From Microbacterium halimionae (GTDB lineage Bacteria > Actinomycetota > Actinomycetes > Actinomycetales > Microbacteriaceae): a DNA stretch of 64,000 bases. Location: contig NZ_JAAOZB010000002.1 in NCBI RefSeq assembly GCF_011761265.1, positions 1,054,001 through 1,118,000 on the forward strand, given 5' to 3'. A model generated the notes under the pieces. The model had not been told where the DNA came from. It made no database searches and was given only the letters and a program-made list of their open reading frames with translations. Made by a program: the position numbers and the translations under genes. Shown one piece after another: positions 38,854 through 47,117 of this stretch. Position 1 is the stretch's first letter. Each line of letters begins with the position of its first letter.

Positions 38854-40317
38854 TCAGCGACCCGCGAGCTTCTCGCGGAGTGCCGCGAGGGCCTCGTCAT
38901 CTGCCAGCGTGCCAGCGGAGCTCGAAGAGCTCGCCGGAGCTGCAGAGCTGGAGACGCTCATGTCTTCACCGATCGGGTTAGCTGCCTCGGCTTCTGCTGC
39001 CTTGGTGACAGCTGCCTTGTGCGCTTCCCAACGGCCCTGTGCAGCAGCGTATTCCTGCTCCCAAGCCTCGCGCTGGGTGTCGAAGCCTTCCTTCCAGGCA
39101 TTGGTCTCGGAGTCGAAGCCCTCGGGGTACTTGTACTCCCCGTTCTCGTCGTACTCGGTGACCATGCCGTAGAGGGCGGGATCGAACTCGGTGCCGAACG
39201 GGTCGACTGCCTCGTTGGCCTGCTTCAGCGAGAGCGAGATGCGGCGACGCTCGAGGTCAATGTCGATGACCTTGACGAAAACCTCTTCGCCAACCGAAAC
39301 GACCTGCTCAGCGAGTTCAACGTGCTTGCCCGAAAGCTCCGAGATGTGCACGAGGCCCTCGATGCCGTCGGCGACGCGAACGAAAGCGCCGAAGGGAACG
39401 AGCTTGGTGACCTTACCGGGCGCGACCTGGCCGATTGCGTGGGTACGCGCAAATACCTGCCACGGGTCTTCCTGCGTTGCCTTAAGCGAGAGCGATACAC
39501 GCTCGCGGTCCAGGTCAACCTCGAGGATCTCGACAGTAACTTCCTGGCCAACTTCGACAACCTCAGAAGCGTGCTCGATGTGCTTCCAGGAGAGCTCAGA
39601 GACGTGAACAAGACCGTCGACGCCGCCGAGGTCAACGAACGCACCGAAGTTAACGATCGACGAAACGACACCCTTGCGGACCTGGCCCTTGTGAAGGTTG
39701 TTCAGGAAGCTGGTGCGCGACTCGGACTGCGTCTGCTCAAGCAATGCGCGACGCGAGAGCACAACGTTGTTGCGGTTCTTGTCAAGCTCGAGAATCTTCG
39801 CTTCGAGTTCCTGGCCGAGGTAAGGCGTGAGGTCACGAACACGACGCAGCTCGATGAGCGATGCGGGAAGGAAGCCACGGAGCCCGATGTCGACGATCAG
39901 GCCACCCTTGACGACCTCGATAACCGAACCGGTGACGACGCCGTCGTCTTCCTTGATCTTCTCGACGTCTCCCCATGCACGCTCGTACTGTGCGCGCTTC
40001 TTGGAGAGGATGAGGCGGCCTTCTTTGTCTTCCTTCTGGAGAACAAGAGCTTCGACCTCGTCGCCGACCTTGACAACCTCATTGGGGTCAACATCGTGCT
40101 TGATGGAAAGTTCGCGAGAGGGGATGACACCCTCAGTCTTGTAACCGACATCGAGGAGGACCTCGTCGCGATCGATCTTGACGACGGTGCCTTCAATCAG
40201 GTCTCCGTCGTTGAAGAACTTGAGGGTCTTCTCGACCGCGGCCAGGAAGTCCTCAGCAGATCCGATGTCATTGATGGCGACCTGCTTGGTGGCCGGGGCG
40301 GTCGTTGCGGTAGTCAT
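38854..40317 (-). CDS. rpsA: 30S ribosomal protein S1
   Basis: S1 binds mRNA on the small ribosomal subunit and aids initiation on structured leaders. The 487-residue protein has four S1 RNA-binding domains, the normal number in actinobacteria: first GDLIEGTVVKIDRDEVLLDVGYKTEG, then DDGVVTGSVIEVVKGGLIVDIG, then two matching copies with GAFVDLGGVDGLVHVSELS and GAFVRVADGIEGLVHISELS. The C-terminal tail is acidic and Ala/Ser-rich. The ATG at 40317 with AAGGACA upstream was chosen; the frame extends 37 residues further without resemblance. A leader of up to 196 nt separates it from rnhA. Confidence 0.96.
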   Translation of the reverse strand: MTTATTAPATKQVAINDIGSAEDFLAAVEKTLKFFNDGDLIEGTVVKIDRDEVLLDVGYKTEGVIPSRELSIKHDVDPNEVVKVGDEVEALVLQKEDKEGRLILSKKRAQYERAWGDVEKIKEDDGVVTGSVIEVVKGGLIVDIGLRGFLPASLIELRRVRDLTPYLGQELEAKILELDKNRNNVVLSRRALLEQTQSESRTSFLNNLHKGQVRKGVVSSIVNFGAFVDLGGVDGLVHVSELSWKHIEHASEVVEVGQEVTVEILEVDLDRERVSLSLKATQEDPWQVFARTHAIGQVAPGKVTKLVPFGAFVRVADGIEGLVHISELSGKHVELAEQVVSVGEEVFVKVIDIDLERRRISLSLKQANEAVDPFGTEFDPALYGMVTEYDENGEYKYPEGFDSETNAWKEGFDTQREAWEQEYAAAQGRWEAHKAAVTKAAEAEAANPIGEDMSVSSSAAPASSSSSAGTLADDEALAALREKLAGR

Positions 40318-40513
40318 GTAGTGGGTTGTCCTTGTTGGGTTGGGTGTCAGGCTGCGACACACGGGCAAAATGATGCCAGGGCACACAGCGAAGCGGATTT
40401 TTGTTGCGATATCACGGTTGCACGCCAAAACAGACGAAAATCGTGACGTCTAAGGCTATCAGAATCCACGCATGCACTACAGGCAGAGCAGGACACGCGT
40501 AACAATCCGTTTC
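40318..40513 (-). other. Leader and promoter region of rpsA
   Basis: This 196-base region lies between the rnhA stop and the rpsA ATG. Two -10-like hexamers (TAGCCT and TAGACG on the minus strand) occur about 130 nt before the start. No riboswitch or clear S1 autoregulatory hairpin was recognised. Confidence 0.35.
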
Positions 40514-41080
40514 TTAGCGGCGGCCAGCCTTATCAGCAGCACTCTTCGGAGGATCCACAGTCACCTCGAGCGGGTGCAGTCCTCGTGCCGATGACCAGAT
40601 CAGGCGCTCACCCTTTGCTGCATGCTCGGATGCTCGAACAGCACGCTCGTCGGCCCAGCTGTTGAGACGATGTCCGCTGTGACCGCGCACGTGCTCCAGG
40701 ATGACATCAGGCATCCCACTGGCGCGTCGTTCGTCACGCGCCACAATGAGCTGCTCCAAAATGTCCCGGTTCGCGGTGGGCTTCTTTGCACTCGTCAACC
40801 AGCCCCGGCGGGCATGACCGTCCATCCATTTGGAGTATGTATCGATTGCGTACATCGAATCCGCCTGAACTGTGAGGCGACGTACGTGCGGGTGATCAGT
40901 AATGGCGTACAAGAGCGCGAGCAGCTCACCGATATTGTTCGTGCCTTCCGGGATTGACCCGGCAGACCAATGTCCGTCTTCGCCTACCCAGGCCCATCCC
41001 GCAGGGCCAGGGTTCCCCTTGCACGCACCATCAGTGGCGAGGGTATAGGTATCAATCTCGGTCGTGTGATGCTCGGGCAT
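40514..41080 (-). CDS. rnhA: Ribonuclease HI family protein
   Basis: RNase HI cleaves RNA in RNA-DNA hybrids. The 188-residue protein has the four acidic catalytic residues D17 (ATDGACKGNPGPAGW), E52 (NNIGELLAL), D74 (VQADSMYAID) and D144 (NSWADERAV), with H134 nearby in HVRGHSGH. A polar tail of about 35 residues follows the core. AAGAAT lies 6 nt before the ATG and no Shine-Dalgarno sequence is seen, so the message may be leaderless. It precedes rpsA on the same strand but has no obvious link to it. Confidence 0.94.
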   Translation of the reverse strand: MPEHHTTEIDTYTLATDGACKGNPGPAGWAWVGEDGHWSAGSIPEGTNNIGELLALLYAITDHPHVRRLTVQADSMYAIDTYSKWMDGHARRGWLTSAKKPTANRDILEQLIVARDERRASGMPDVILEHVRGHSGHRLNSWADERAVRASEHAAKGERLIWSSARGLHPLEVTVDPPKSAADKAGRR

Positions 41081-41114
41081 CCGCCAATTCTTTCAGCATC
41101 ACCAAGGGTCGATG

Positions 41115-41160
41115 CACATGAAGAAGGCCTCGGACCACACTCCGAGGCCTTCTTCATGTG
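41115..41160 (-). terminator. Perfect 20-bp hairpin terminator after the 41171 gene
   Basis: CACATGAAGAAGGCCTCGGA pairs perfectly with its reverse complement around a CCACAC loop. It lies 11 nt after the stop of the oxygenase-like gene on the minus strand, ahead of rnhA. Confidence 0.88.
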
Positions 41161-41170
41161 GAATGCGAGG

Positions 41171-41956
41171 TTATGCCTCGCTCATTGCTGTCTTCTCGGC
41201 CTGGCCCTTTGCGGCGTAATATGCGGCGCGAGCGGCCAGACGGCGAGACTGCTCGGCCTGACCTGCATCGAGCACGTCCTGCGGAACGTCAACGCTCTCG
41301 ACATGCGAGACACCGTTGTACTTCTCGATGTAGGCGTCCAGCTCGGGGCCAGACGTCCACGATGTGATGAGGCAGTAGCGTGCTTCATCACCGGGGTGAG
41401 TGGCCGCGTGCCACAAGCGCTGCGTGTCGACGATCAGCTGCGCACCAGCAGGCAGTGCGATACGCACTTCACCCTCCGGGTCGGTGCGGTTGTGACGCAA
41501 AACGAAGTAGCTATCTTTATCGTCGGTGAGGTTGAAGAACCCCCGTACGACCCAACCGGTCCCGTCCGGATTCAAGCGATTGTTGTCGTCCTGGTGAAGG
41601 TTGTAAAGGCAGTCCGCGTAGGTGTTGGGCTGCAGCTCGATCACGCGACAACGACCCACGTTCGCGCCGGGCTCCTGTGCGCGACGGGTGAGTTCGGGTG
41701 CCTTCTCTACCTGCGAATCGATCCAGACACCGTCTTTGTCGGTACGCGGCGGCTTGTGATTCCAGAAGCCATTGCACTCGATGTCGCCGAAGGCGCTTGC
41801 CAACGGAGCAAAGCGAGTATCGCCCGACGACTTCCAGTCGTTGTATTCGATATCGAGCCACTCTTTGGGGTCGAGTTCCCTGTTGTAGGAGTCGAGAACG
41901 ACGTAGCCGGTCTCTTCGAGAGCGGCGGATTTGATATAACCCATGAGGTAAATCAT
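41171..41956 (-). CDS. Fe(II)/2-oxoglutarate dioxygenase-like protein, uncharacterised
   Basis: This protein of about 260 residues is not assigned to a named family with certainty. It has a pattern expected of Fe/2OG oxygenases: H121-Q-D123 (LHQDDNNR), a distal His in RLWHAATHPG (H183 or H187) and R193 in EARYCLITSW as a possible 2-oxoglutarate anchor, set in a beta-rich region. No signal peptide or membrane segment is seen. A DtxR/IdeR-like box overlaps the expected -35 region, so iron limitation may control it. The start may be ATG 41944 rather than 41956, since AAAGG is too close to the latter. A strong hairpin ends the gene. Confidence 0.65.
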   Translation of the reverse strand: MIYLMGYIKSAALEETGYVVLDSYNRELDPKEWLDIEYNDWKSSGDTRFAPLASAFGDIECNGFWNHKPPRTDKDGVWIDSQVEKAPELTRRAQEPGANVGRCRVIELQPNTYADCLYNLHQDDNNRLNPDGTGWVVRGFFNLTDDKDSYFVLRHNRTDPEGEVRIALPAGAQLIVDTQRLWHAATHPGDEARYCLITSWTSGPELDAYIEKYNGVSHVESVDVPQDVLDAGQAEQSRRLAARAAYYAAKGQAEKTAMSEA

Positions 41957-41991
41957 GCCTTTCGTAGGGGGCCAGCGAAGTTTTTACAGGC

Positions 41992-42012
41992 CCAGGTAAG
42001 GTCAGCCTACCG
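41992..42012 (-). promoter_or_regulatory. Putative DtxR/IdeR-type iron box
   Basis: AGGTAAGGTCAGCCT at 41994-42008 matches 12 of 15 bases of the recalled actinobacterial iron box AGGTAAGGCTAACCT, and the wider site is partly palindromic (GGTA...TACC). It lies about 40-65 nt upstream of the oxygenase-like gene and would overlap the -35 region of a TAAAAA -10 box at 41981-41986. Confidence 0.55.
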
Positions 42013-42072
42013 ATGCTCCGGTTGTCGCCACCGAGAACCGCCCGGGAATAAAACCGCTGCATCCGGATCAAC

Positions 42073-42078
42073 TAAACT
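42073..42078 (+). promoter_or_regulatory. Putative -10 box (TAAACT) of the DUF262 gene
   Basis: TAAACT lies about 66 nt before the ATG at 42145, which has an AAGGAG Shine-Dalgarno sequence. This would give a conventional leader. No clear -35 box was seen. Confidence 0.35.
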
Positions 42079-42144
42079 CGCCGGGGCCGCGAAGCACCGC
42101 CGAGTTCGCGCGGAACCGATGAAGGCAAGGAGTGAAGCCGAATC

Positions 42145-44151
42145 ATGGGCACTGCCACAAACGTCGACGCCACAGCGGTCAATACGATCGACTGGCTCTC
42201 TACTCCCGGCACGACGATCGTCGTCCCCGTGTACCAGCGGCAATACCGCTGGGACATCGGCGGGTGCGAGCAGCTCCTCGGCGATGTTCGAGCCGTTGCC
42301 GATTCTGATGAAAGCCACACCCACTTCATCGGTTCGATTCTTTCAACGCAGGCATCCAAAGCGGATGCCGCCGAGCTTGTGTTGATCGATGGGCAGCAGC
42401 GAATCACGACGCTGATGCTCTTGGTCGCGGCCGTGCACCATGCGGTGAAAGATAGCGATCCGGAGATGGCCGCGGAACTTGCGCGCGTGCTCATGCACGA
42501 CCCGGATGAAGCAAAAACGAAGTTGCGACCCCACAAGGCATGGGCAGACGTGTTCCAAAGCGTCGTACTGGATCGCCGCGCGCCCGGTGATGAGGATCGC
42601 TCGTCGCGATTTGATGACAACTATGCGTTCTTCCGCAGTCAGGTTGGCACATCGGAAGCGCCTCGCATTTGGCGGGGTCTGAAGAAACTCGAGCACGTCT
42701 CGATCTCTCTCGGCGCCGATGCAAACGCGCAACAGACATTTGAGAGCCTGAACTCGACCGGCGAGCCGCTACGCGACCACGAGCTGATTCACAACTACGT
42801 ACTCATGGGGCTGACTCACGCAGAGCAGACCGAGATTGAAGAACTCTTCTGGGTGCCGCTCGAACGGAACACCGGTGAATCGATCGGGGGCTTCTGGCAG
42901 CACTATCTGATCATGACGACAGGTAGAGAGGTCGCTATCGCGGGCGAACGCGGAGTTTACGACGCGTTCCGCAACAGTTTTCCGCGGCTCACAATCGACA
43001 CGCTTCGCGGTCACGCAGCGCAGTGGCTGAGCTATTCCGAGGTCTATCGGACCTTACTTGACCCCTCCGAGGCAGAAGACGGCGAAATCGCGGCCCATTT
43101 GATTCACATCAACACCTTCGCACGCGGCATGTATCCGCTCGTCATGCGGGTGTACCGGGAGTATCTCGATGGGCTGCTCACGAAAGAAGCTGCGATAGAA
43201 ACCCTCGAATACGTGCAGGCGCTGCTCCTACGTCGCGCGGTCGTCGGCATCAGCAACGACAGGCTCGTTGCCCGCCTTTGCCGGGCCAGAGAGGACGGCC
43301 CCGATGCGCTCCGGCATGCAGTAGCGCGGATCACTCCATCAGATGAACGCGTCAAAGTAGCGCTTAAATACGGTCAGCTCCCTCACGCGCTGTATGTTCT
43401 CGGACGCCTCGCCGGGGCCACCGACCTCTCAGAGTGCGATGTCGAGCACATCTTCCCGCTCGCTCCCGGAGATAACTGGAGCGGAGATGGCAAGCGCGAG
43501 TGGGCCGATTACACCGACGATGAGCAAAACAGCCACCGCGCTCTCGCGCCGACGCTGGGAAACCTCACCCTTTTGGAGGAGTCGCTCGCCGAGCGCGCAT
43601 TCGACAGGTCATTCCACGAGAAGCAGCCCACCTACGGCGCGAGCGGATTTCTTATGACATCCGATCTCGCCTCTGAGGGGTCCTGGGGAACCGCAGCGAT
43701 CGCTGCCCGCACAGCGCGACTGACGGAGAAGTTCCTGCAGATCTGGGCGCGGCCGGTGACGGTCGGAATCGACGACGACGACCTCACCCCGATCCTCGAC
43801 GCGAAACGCCGCCGAGGCTGGCCGAGAGGCTGGGAGCGGGAATTCGACTACGTGGAATACCGCGGAGAACACTGGGAAGTCCACGACGTGAAATATCTGT
43901 TTCACCGCATTTTCACGAGACTGTGGGCAGACTCGCGAGCCGAAGTGGTCGCGTTCAGTGCGCGACGCGGGGGTCCGATCTTTGACGCTCAGGCGTGGAA
44001 TGGCGAGTGGGACGCGCTCGACGAATCCCACTTTCTGTACATGGGATGGGATTCGAAGTACATGCTCACCGCTGTCCAAGGTCTACTCGACGAAGCGGGC
44101 TTTGCTCCCGAGGTCTTCGTGAAGTATTCCTACTTCGGCGCGGTGATGTGA
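42145..44151 (+). CDS. GmrSD-like DUF262/DUF1524 nuclease, candidate phage defence protein
   Basis: This 668-residue protein combines an N-terminal DUF262 domain, with YQRQYRW at 30-36, DGQQR at 82-86 and FESLNSTGEPL at 199-209, and a DUF1524 HNH-type nuclease region with VEHIFP at 433-438, LGNLTLL at 471-477 and the following F487 and K493. This is the architecture of single-chain GmrSD enzymes, NTP-dependent type IV restriction systems that cut modified DNA. A C-terminal part of about 120 residues rich in Trp and aromatics is not recognised and may read the target. It stands alone, with no methyltransferase or partner. AAGGAG lies 12 nt before its ATG. Activity is inferred from the family. 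Confidence 0.85.
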   Translation: MGTATNVDATAVNTIDWLSTPGTTIVVPVYQRQYRWDIGGCEQLLGDVRAVADSDESHTHFIGSILSTQASKADAAELVLIDGQQRITTLMLLVAAVHHAVKDSDPEMAAELARVLMHDPDEAKTKLRPHKAWADVFQSVVLDRRAPGDEDRSSRFDDNYAFFRSQVGTSEAPRIWRGLKKLEHVSISLGADANAQQTFESLNSTGEPLRDHELIHNYVLMGLTHAEQTEIEELFWVPLERNTGESIGGFWQHYLIMTTGREVAIAGERGVYDAFRNSFPRLTIDTLRGHAAQWLSYSEVYRTLLDPSEAEDGEIAAHLIHINTFARGMYPLVMRVYREYLDGLLTKEAAIETLEYVQALLLRRAVVGISNDRLVARLCRAREDGPDALRHAVARITPSDERVKVALKYGQLPHALYVLGRLAGATDLSECDVEHIFPLAPGDNWSGDGKREWADYTDDEQNSHRALAPTLGNLTLLEESLAERAFDRSFHEKQPTYGASGFLMTSDLASEGSWGTAAIAARTARLTEKFLQIWARPVTVGIDDDDLTPILDAKRRRGWPRGWEREFDYVEYRGEHWEVHDVKYLFHRIFTRLWADSRAEVVAFSARRGGPIFDAQAWNGEWDALDESHFLYMGWDSKYMLTAVQGLLDEAGFAPEVFVKYSYFGAVM

Positions 44152-44161
44152 GTAACGCGTT

Positions 44162-45064
44162 CTACGCCGCGTGCGCGCGCTCGCACCTCGGCGCGCCGGC
44201 GTGGCTGCAATCGGCACACTGAACGACCCGGCTCTGGCAATTCGGATCAGCACAGTTCACCATGCGAGATTCGGGCACCCCGCATCCGCTGCACTTTCCG
44301 ATGACCGCTGCATCGGGGCCAAACGTCAGAGCCTCACGCGCGTCGAAGACGTAGAGCGAGCCTTCCCACAGTCCGGAGTTTCCAAAGCGCTCGCCGTATC
44401 GAACGATGCCGCCATCGATCTGGTAGACCTCCGAAAAACCCCGCGAGATCATGAGGCTAGAGAGCACCTCGCAGCGCACTCCGCCCGTGCAGTACGTGAC
44501 GATTGGCTTGTCTTTGAGGTGATCGTACTGACCGGAGTCGATCGCGGTCACAAGGTCACGTGTGGTTGCGGCATCCGGGACGACGGCGTCCTTGAACTTG
44601 CCGATTTGGGCCTCGAAGGAGTTTCGGCCGTCGAAAAACACCACTTCGTCCGCACGTTCAGCCACCAATTCGTTGACTGCCTCGGGCGAAAGGTGAGTAC
44701 CGCCACCGCGCACGCCACCTTCGTCAACCCGAAGCTCGTCAGGTGCACCGAAGCTCACGATCTCATCCCGCACCTTTACGACCAATCGCGGAAAATCGTT
44801 GCTGAGCCCGCGAGCGTCGAGCTCCGATCCCTCCGACCATTTGAAGTCAGTTTCAGCGAAAGGTGCGTATGCGCGCATCTTGCGCCAGTAGGTTTTAACG
44901 GCCTTCAGCTCGCCGCCGACCGTGCCGTTGATCCCGTCTTTGGAGATCAGGATGCGGCCGCGAAGCCCCAAGAGCTCGCACAGGTCGCGCTGCCACACAC
45001 GAATAGCCTCAGGGTCGGCGATCGGTGTGAACCGGTAATACAGGAGAATCTTAGAGACGGCCAC
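44162..45064 (-). CDS. trhO: tRNA uridine 5-hydroxylase TrhO, rhodanese family
   Basis: TrhO (YceA) uses oxygen to hydroxylate U34 of certain tRNAs to ho5U. The 300-residue protein has the N-terminal acylphosphatase-like domain ([21 protein letters not shown]), a rhodanese domain with the active Cys in YCTGGVRCE, and a C-terminal cluster of Cys pairs (CSGCGV, CADPNC, CADC) that probably binds a metal. The start is GTG at 45064; TACCAT lies 6 nt upstream, without a Shine-Dalgarno sequence. It converges on the GmrSD-like gene with 10 nt between the stops. Confidence 0.92.
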   Translation of the reverse strand: MAVSKILLYYRFTPIADPEAIRVWQRDLCELLGLRGRILISKDGINGTVGGELKAVKTYWRKMRAYAPFAETDFKWSEGSELDARGLSNDFPRLVVKVRDEIVSFGAPDELRVDEGGVRGGGTHLSPEAVNELVAERADEVVFFDGRNSFEAQIGKFKDAVVPDAATTRDLVTAIDSGQYDHLKDKPIVTYCTGGVRCEVLSSLMISRGFSEVYQIDGGIVRYGERFGNSGLWEGSLYVFDAREALTFGPDAAVIGKCSGCGVPESRMVNCADPNCQSRVVQCADCSHAGAPRCERAHAA

Positions 45065-45070
45065 CGAACA

Positions 45071-45076
45071 ATGGTA
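45071..45076 (-). promoter_or_regulatory. Leaderless-type -10 box (TACCAT) of trhO
   Basis: TACCAT is followed by TGTTCG (6 nt) and the GTG of trhO. Confidence 0.5.
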
Positions 45077-45117
45077 GGCCGTGCGCGACGACAGAGTTCG
45101 TTGTTGAAAGGAACCCA

Positions 45118-45507
45118 GTGGCTAAACCATCATCGGCGCGGGCTGTTTCGACAGCACTGGCGCTCGACGTTGTGCTCGTTGTGCTCTTCGCCTTGATTGG
45201 ACGAGCGAGTCATGATGAGGGTGTTTTTGGCGCGAACGGGTGGGGCCTCGCCACGACCGCGTGGCCCTTTCTCGTCGGGCTCGCGGTGGGTTGGCTCATC
45301 ACCGTCGCGTGGCGGCGGCCCACAGCACCCGTCCGCACAGGTCTCGGGCTCTGGATGACGACAGTTGTCGTCGGGATGCTGCTGCGCGCTGTGAGCGGTC
45401 AAGGCACAGCCTTAGCATTCATCGTCGTTGCGACGATTACCCTCTTGGTCTTCCTGGTGGGCTTGCGAGCCCTCGCCTCGGCTTTCAGCCGCCGCCGGCG
45501 CGCCTAA
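45118..45507 (+). CDS. DUF3054 family membrane protein
   Basis: This 129-residue protein consists of four hydrophobic helices, at about 10-28, 42-62, 72-92 and 98-118, ending in a basic tail SRRRRA. The layout and the [16 protein letters not shown] start fit the DUF3054 family, whose function is unknown. The start is GTG at 45118, with GAAAGGA about 7 nt upstream. Its TAA overlaps the stop of the alcohol dehydrogenase gene on the other strand (shared CTAA at 45504-45507). It is divergent from trhO. Confidence 0.85.
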   Translation: MAKPSSARAVSTALALDVVLVVLFALIGRASHDEGVFGANGWGLATTAWPFLVGLAVGWLITVAWRRPTAPVRTGLGLWMTTVVVGMLLRAVSGQGTALAFIVVATITLLVFLVGLRALASAFSRRRRA

Positions 45508-46559
45508 GCGCTCGGCTTCAGCATCACTTTCGTCGCACGACGCTCATCCATGGCTGCGTACGCTTCGGCTGCTTCTTCAAGCGGAAGCACCAGGTCGAAA
45601 ACCTTGCCAGGAGTGATCTTTCCAGAACGCACATCGGGCAACAGCTCGGCGATATAGCCGCGGACAGGGGCAACGCCGCCGTTAACTCCAACGTTTCGTC
45701 CAAACATCGCCTGCACCGGAAGTTCTGGGCCCCCGTTCGGAACTCCGACGTAGCCGACCATTCCGCCGGGGCGAGTCGAGCGAAGCGCCTGGTCCATCGA
45801 TTCCTTCGTTCCGACGCATTCAAGCACCCGATCTGCGCCGATTCCTCCAGTGAGCTCCCGCACTCGCTCCACACCCTCATCTCCGCGCTCTGAAACGATG
45901 TGAGTGGCACCGAATTCGCGAGCAAGAGCTTGACGCTCGGGATGCCGCGACATCGCGATGATCGTGCTCGCACCGAGTCGATGGGCCGCGATGATGGCGC
46001 ACAGGCCAACAGCGCCGTCTCCAACGACCACCACAGCGTCTCCTGGCTCTACGCCAGCCGACACCGCGGCGTGGTGCCCAGTTCCCATCACGTCGCTGAG
46101 GGTGAGGAGCCCGGGAATTTCGGAATCTGCTACCGGGCCTTCGACGACTGTCAGCGTTCCGTCCGCGAGAGGAACACGCACGAACTCGCCCTGCCCGCCA
46201 TCGGCGAATCCGCCTTCACGGTCCTCGCTCCCCCACCAGCCGCCGTTGAGGCACGACGTACTCACGCCATTTCGGCAGTTCGCGCATGTGTTGTCACACA
46301 CGTAAAAAGGAGCGATCACAAAATCGCCGGGCGAAACAAGAGCTACGTCGTCACCGACGCTCTCGACGACTCCGACAAATTCATGACCAATACGGTGCGC
46401 GGACTCGGTCGGCGTCACACCGCGATAGGGCCAGAGATCAGAGCCACAAACGCACGCGGCAACGACACGCACTATGGCATCGCGCCCTGTGGAGAGCTGG
46501 GGAGTGGGTACGTCTTCAACGCGAATATCTCGCGGAGCATGAATCACTGTGGCACGCAT
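45504..46559 (-). CDS. Zinc-dependent alcohol dehydrogenase family protein
   Basis: This 351-residue medium-chain dehydrogenase has the catalytic zinc motif CVCGSDLWPYRG with GHEFVG, a structural zinc cluster from the segment CDNTCANCRNGVSTSC, and the NAD(P)-binding GDGAVGL at about 172-178. The substrate is unknown; the wide loop GGWWGSEDREGG is distinctive of a subgroup in actinobacteria (recalled). The ATG at 46559 was chosen because the family begins MRATVIH and TACGCT lies 6 nt upstream; the frame runs 114 residues further without resemblance. Confidence 0.93.
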   Translation of the reverse strand: MRATVIHAPRDIRVEDVPTPQLSTGRDAIVRVVAACVCGSDLWPYRGVTPTESAHRIGHEFVGVVESVGDDVALVSPGDFVIAPFYVCDNTCANCRNGVSTSCLNGGWWGSEDREGGFADGGQGEFVRVPLADGTLTVVEGPVADSEIPGLLTLSDVMGTGHHAAVSAGVEPGDAVVVVGDGAVGLCAIIAAHRLGASTIIAMSRHPERQALAREFGATHIVSERGDEGVERVRELTGGIGADRVLECVGTKESMDQALRSTRPGGMVGYVGVPNGGPELPVQAMFGRNVGVNGGVAPVRGYIAELLPDVRSGKITPGKVFDLVLPLEEAAEAYAAMDERRATKVMLKPSA

Positions 46560-46565
46560 ATTTTC

Positions 46566-46571
46566 AGCGTA
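46566..46571 (-). promoter_or_regulatory. Leaderless-type -10 box (TACGCT) of the alcohol dehydrogenase
   Basis: TACGCT is followed by GAAAAT (6 nt) and the ATG; there is no Shine-Dalgarno sequence. The box lies just downstream of the DUF427 gene stop region on the same strand. Confidence 0.55.
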
Positions 46572-46585
46572 CGCCCGCTTTTCAC

Positions 46586-47107
46586 TCACCAGCTGTGAGA
46601 GCCTGGAATCCCTTTGAAAGGTCCGACGATCCCTGACGTGATCCATCCGCCGTAGAACTCGCCCGGCTGCGGAATAACCGTCTCGCCGTTCACCGTGCAT
46701 CGATCCATCAGCTGCGGATAGACGGCCACGCGATTGCGCAGTAGTTCGAATCCTGGCATCGGGCGCGCGTAACCCCACGCGGCGCGTGGCACTACGACCG
46801 GCCGCGCATCGGGCGTAGCGCGGCCGGCCGAGACCACATCGAAATAGTGCGCGGCACCCTTCCATTCGCACATCGATGACCCCGCCGCCGAGACGAGGCA
46901 TCCGCTTTCGAATGCATCTTCCGGCAGGTAATACACGGGAGGATGGCTCGTTTCAAGCACTCTGAGAACGTCGTCGGTGTCGACGATCTCAACACCGCCG
47001 AGAGTGATCTTTATCCGTGCATTCTGCCGCTCAAGGCGCGGAGGTCGTGGGTAGTCCCACACTGACTCCTGCCCAGGCTTTACCCGGTCTGGCGTTGGCC
47101 GTCGCAT
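46586..47107 (-). CDS. DUF427 domain-containing protein
   Basis: This 173-residue protein has a single DUF427 domain: VEIVDTDDVLRVLETSHPPVYYLP, then CEWKGAAHYFDV, then AWGYARPMPGFELL, and a C-terminal part with YGGWITSGIVGPFKG. The family has a compact beta fold and no established function. The ATG at 47107 was chosen because the upstream 39 residues of the frame do not match; TAAGTT lies 7 nt upstream but also overlaps the stop of the preceding gene, so it may instead be co-transcribed with it. Confidence 0.87.
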   Translation of the reverse strand: MRRPTPDRVKPGQESVWDYPRPPRLERQNARIKITLGGVEIVDTDDVLRVLETSHPPVYYLPEDAFESGCLVSAAGSSMCEWKGAAHYFDVVSAGRATPDARPVVVPRAAWGYARPMPGFELLRNRVAVYPQLMDRCTVNGETVIPQPGEFYGGWITSGIVGPFKGIPGSHSW

Positions 47108-47117
47108 ACTCGAAAAC

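Noticed and set aside
38779-40446. 555-codon open frame on the plus strand over rpsA
   Set aside because: It mirrors the repeated S1 domains in antisense and has no family resemblance.
41115-41160. Long perfect inverted repeats (also 15023-15070 and 5658-5699) considered as mobile element ends or toxin-antitoxin operators
   Set aside because: Each sits just after a stop codon and has a small loop, as expected of terminators; the sequences differ between sites.
40970-42385. 471-codon plus-strand frame across rnhA, the oxygenase-like gene and the start of the DUF262 gene
   Set aside because: It spans a terminator, two real minus-strand genes and a promoter region, and shows no domain.
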